NCBI RefSeq assembly: GCF_005491705.1
Contig: NZ_CP028092.1
Span: 4,216,001-4,280,000, forward strand
Reading direction: 5' to 3'
DNA length: 64,000 nt
DNA from: Pontibacter sp. SGAir0037
Lineage (GTDB): Bacteria; Bacteroidota; Bacteroidia; Cytophagales; Hymenobacteraceae
Positions 62,778-64,000 of the stretch are shown one piece after another. Position 1 is the first letter of the stretch. The number at the start of each line of letters is the position of its first letter. The notes under the pieces are model-generated. The model did not search any database and had not been told where the DNA came from. It was given only the letters and a program-made list of their open reading frames with translations. The position numbers and the translations under genes were made by a program.

Positions 62778-62823
62778 TTAATACAATTAGGTACCCCTGT
62801 GCAAAGGTACCTAATTGTATTAA
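62778..62823. repeat. 18-bp inverted repeat overlapping the glmS promoter
   Basis: Arms TTAATACAATTAGGTACC (62778-62795) and its exact complement (62806-62823), loop of ten. The -7 box TACCTTTG on the minus strand (62802-62809) straddles the loop and one arm, so the repeat covers the site of polymerase binding and the start of transcription. It looks like an operator more than a terminator. Confidence 0.7.
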
Positions 62824-62854
62824 TATAATAATAATTGCACTAAAATAATATTTT

Positions 62855-64000
62855 CTAATTTAGCTTAGAATAGTAGATAAGCAGCTTGGCAGGCTGTGTA
62901 GGCGTGTTGGTAATAATGGTTCTATATGGCAGAGGCTGTAAAGAAACAGTTAATGCTCCCTGCGTTGTAGACGAACTGGTTACAGAAGCCGCACCTACTA
63001 ACAATTCATTATTAGGAACATCGCCCAGCATAAGAGCCTGCACATAAGAAGTAATATTAACGGTGTAAAGCTCTTTTTTAGCCGGTATAGAAAGCACAGC
63101 CGGGTAATTTGTAGAGGTTTGCAGGCTGTACCTGTCTCCCTGTACTGTAAGCTGCTCTCCATTTGTATTTCTTGCAATACGGTTGTTATTGTTGGTACGG
63201 TAAAGCACCAGCTGAGGCGGAGCTGTTAAATAGCCTGTGCGGGAGGCATCTTTTATAGGCAGCACAAGTTCAGCACGGTTAATGATAACGTTTCCTATCT
63301 GTTCTTTTAGTCTTGCCAGCTCAGGAATAACAACTTTTGTTAACAGGGCAGTATTTGCCTGAATATAGCTTTCTCCTCCTGTTTCAGATGCAGCAACAAA
63401 GTCTCCTTTGTTTTGAAGTGTTTCAACTGCTGTACCTGCTCTGTCTGCTACCACACGGTTAAAATACCTGACGTCGCTATAGTTAAACCGGAAGGTATAT
63501 TTAAGAAGCTCTTCTGAGCCGTTCAATTTGTAGGTTAATGTAATTTTACTTGTGTCGGCTGCGTAGTTGAGAAAGAGCAGGTTAGAAGAAGTGCCATTGC
63601 TCGGCACTATAGCCAAACCTCGTACAAAATTGGCAAAGCTTTCCTGGCTTGCAAAAGTTCTCTGAGCCAGAATACTGTTGGCAAAATCCAGGTTAAGCGC
63701 AATTTTGATTTTATTCTCAGCCGATGTAGAATCTGTGCTGCTATTTGCCTTTTTTAGCATTTTAGGTGTGATAGTAGCTGTTCCTAGCGGTGTACTTTCG
63801 TAAGGCAGGGCAGAGTTTGTAAAATAAGAAGTTCTGTCGTTAAATCCTTCTGTGAGTCTGTGTACGCTAAGTGTTAAATTGTTGCTACCAGCATTGCCAT
63901 AAACCCCTGAATAATCAAGCGTTAATTCCATAGATACCGCCTGGGCATTTACACCAAAAGTAAGGTCTGAACCGGCTATACCAAATTCAGTAAAAGCAGT
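62855..64000 (-). CDS. DUF4270-family outer-membrane lipoprotein, 3' part
   Basis: The frame is open to the window edge, so the start is missing; 381 residues are seen. The pattern matches DUF4270, a Bacteroidota family: LTLSVHRLTEGFNDRTSYFTN, IVPSNGTSSNLLFLNYA, INRAELVLPIKDASR, and PAKLLIYYSKLN at the end. The lipoprotein signal should be upstream. The ATG at 63931 is internal. Next to glmS, as seen in other members of the phylum. Function unknown, perhaps surface binding. Confidence 0.82.
   Translation of the reverse strand, partial: TAFTEFGIAGSDLTFGVNAQAVSMELTLDYSGVYGNAGSNNLTLSVHRLTEGFNDRTSYFTNSALPYESTPLGTATITPKMLKKANSSTDSTSAENKIKIALNLDFANSILAQRTFASQESFANFVRGLAIVPSNGTSSNLLFLNYAADTSKITLTYKLNGSEELLKYTFRFNYSDVRYFNRVVADRAGTAVETLQNKGDFVAASETGGESYIQANTALLTKVVIPELARLKEQIGNVIINRAELVLPIKDASRTGYLTAPPQLVLYRTNNNNRIARNTNGEQLTVQGDRYSLQTSTNYPAVLSIPAKKELYTVNITSYVQALMLGDVPNNELLVGAASVTSSSTTQGALTVSLQPLPYRTIITNTPTQPAKLLIYYSKLN

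Noticed and set aside
62761..62800. A glmS ribozyme upstream of glmS
   Set aside because: The leader after the -7 box is only about 35 bases, far shorter than the ribozyme.

Overview
The window reads as a chromosomal segment of a Bacteroidota bacterium, most likely a cytophagalean of the Hymenobacteraceae type (Pontibacter/Adhaeribacter-like); the genus is a guess from protein style. The evidence is repeated Bacteroidota-type -7 boxes (TAnnTTTG) upstream of genes, almost no Shine-Dalgarno sequences, moderate-to-low GC by eye, and characteristic families: DUF4270, head-GIN/DUF2807, DUF3575, DUF721/DciA, a bacterial GH3 protein, a DksA-like protein without a full zinc finger, and LptC-type lipoproteins. 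I recognise no rRNA, tRNA, CRISPR array, insertion sequence or prophage. Nearly all the sequence is dense chromosomal coding DNA.

Layout. 1-5.7 kb: the 3' part of an RND-superfamily exporter overlapping ileS, then lspA. 5.8-8.4 kb: a HAD hydrolase and a fused double-ATPase of an oligopeptide ABC transporter. 8.4-13.1 kb: a gap with a new 43-codon ORF, then RNase R, a polyprenyl synthase and a rhomboid protease. 13.2-23.7 kb: envelope and transport genes (FAS1 protein, STAS-like protein, SLC13 permease, ABC exporter), a frameshifted DUF3857/transglutaminase/DUF2569 gene, a lipoprotein, and a MORN/TonB-C protein. 23.7-28.3 kb: a degraded LytS-type histidine kinase next to a tight three-gene minus-strand operon (N-formylglutamate-amidohydrolase-like, DUF1704/MATCAP-like metallopeptidase, GshB-like ATP-grasp ligase), the best candidate for an undescribed system. 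28.5-33.3 kb: small membrane proteins, a head-GIN protein, a subclass B1 metallo-beta-lactamase coupled to an M28 peptidase, and a thioesterase. 33.4-38.2 kb: dciA-like and recF, divergent from pdhA, then a TPR protein, ribH and a DUF3575 porin-like protein. 38.4-47.8 kb: structured leader, DksA-like gene, scpB, a pseudouridine synthase with a very long Arg/Gly repeat tail, coaX, an outer-membrane protein, lptC, a 57-codon membrane protein, a CNNM/CorC protein and PpiD. 48-56.7 kb: TPR protein, a 36-codon membrane protein, recJ, a GH25 lysozyme-like protein, lptB, GH3, AIM24-like and small proteins. 56.8-64 kb: gltX, YihY, RidA, a truncated 3HCDH-family protein, glmS, and the 3' part of a DUF4270 lipoprotein gene.

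Together the genes cover translation (IleRS, GluRS, DksA-like, RluB-like), DNA maintenance (RecF, RecJ, DciA-like, ScpB), RNA turnover, cofactor synthesis (CoaX, RibH, polyprenyl synthase) and envelope biogenesis (LspA, LptB, LptC, PpiD, GlmS). Points of special interest are an IleRS whose HIGH motif reads GIHH, the amidohydrolase/MATCAP-like/ATP-grasp operon, long perfect inverted repeats that reach into coding ends (recJ and the 3HCDH gene), an inverted repeat overlapping the glmS promoter, a hairpin-rich leader before the DksA-like gene, and three small membrane-protein genes shorter than 60 codons.
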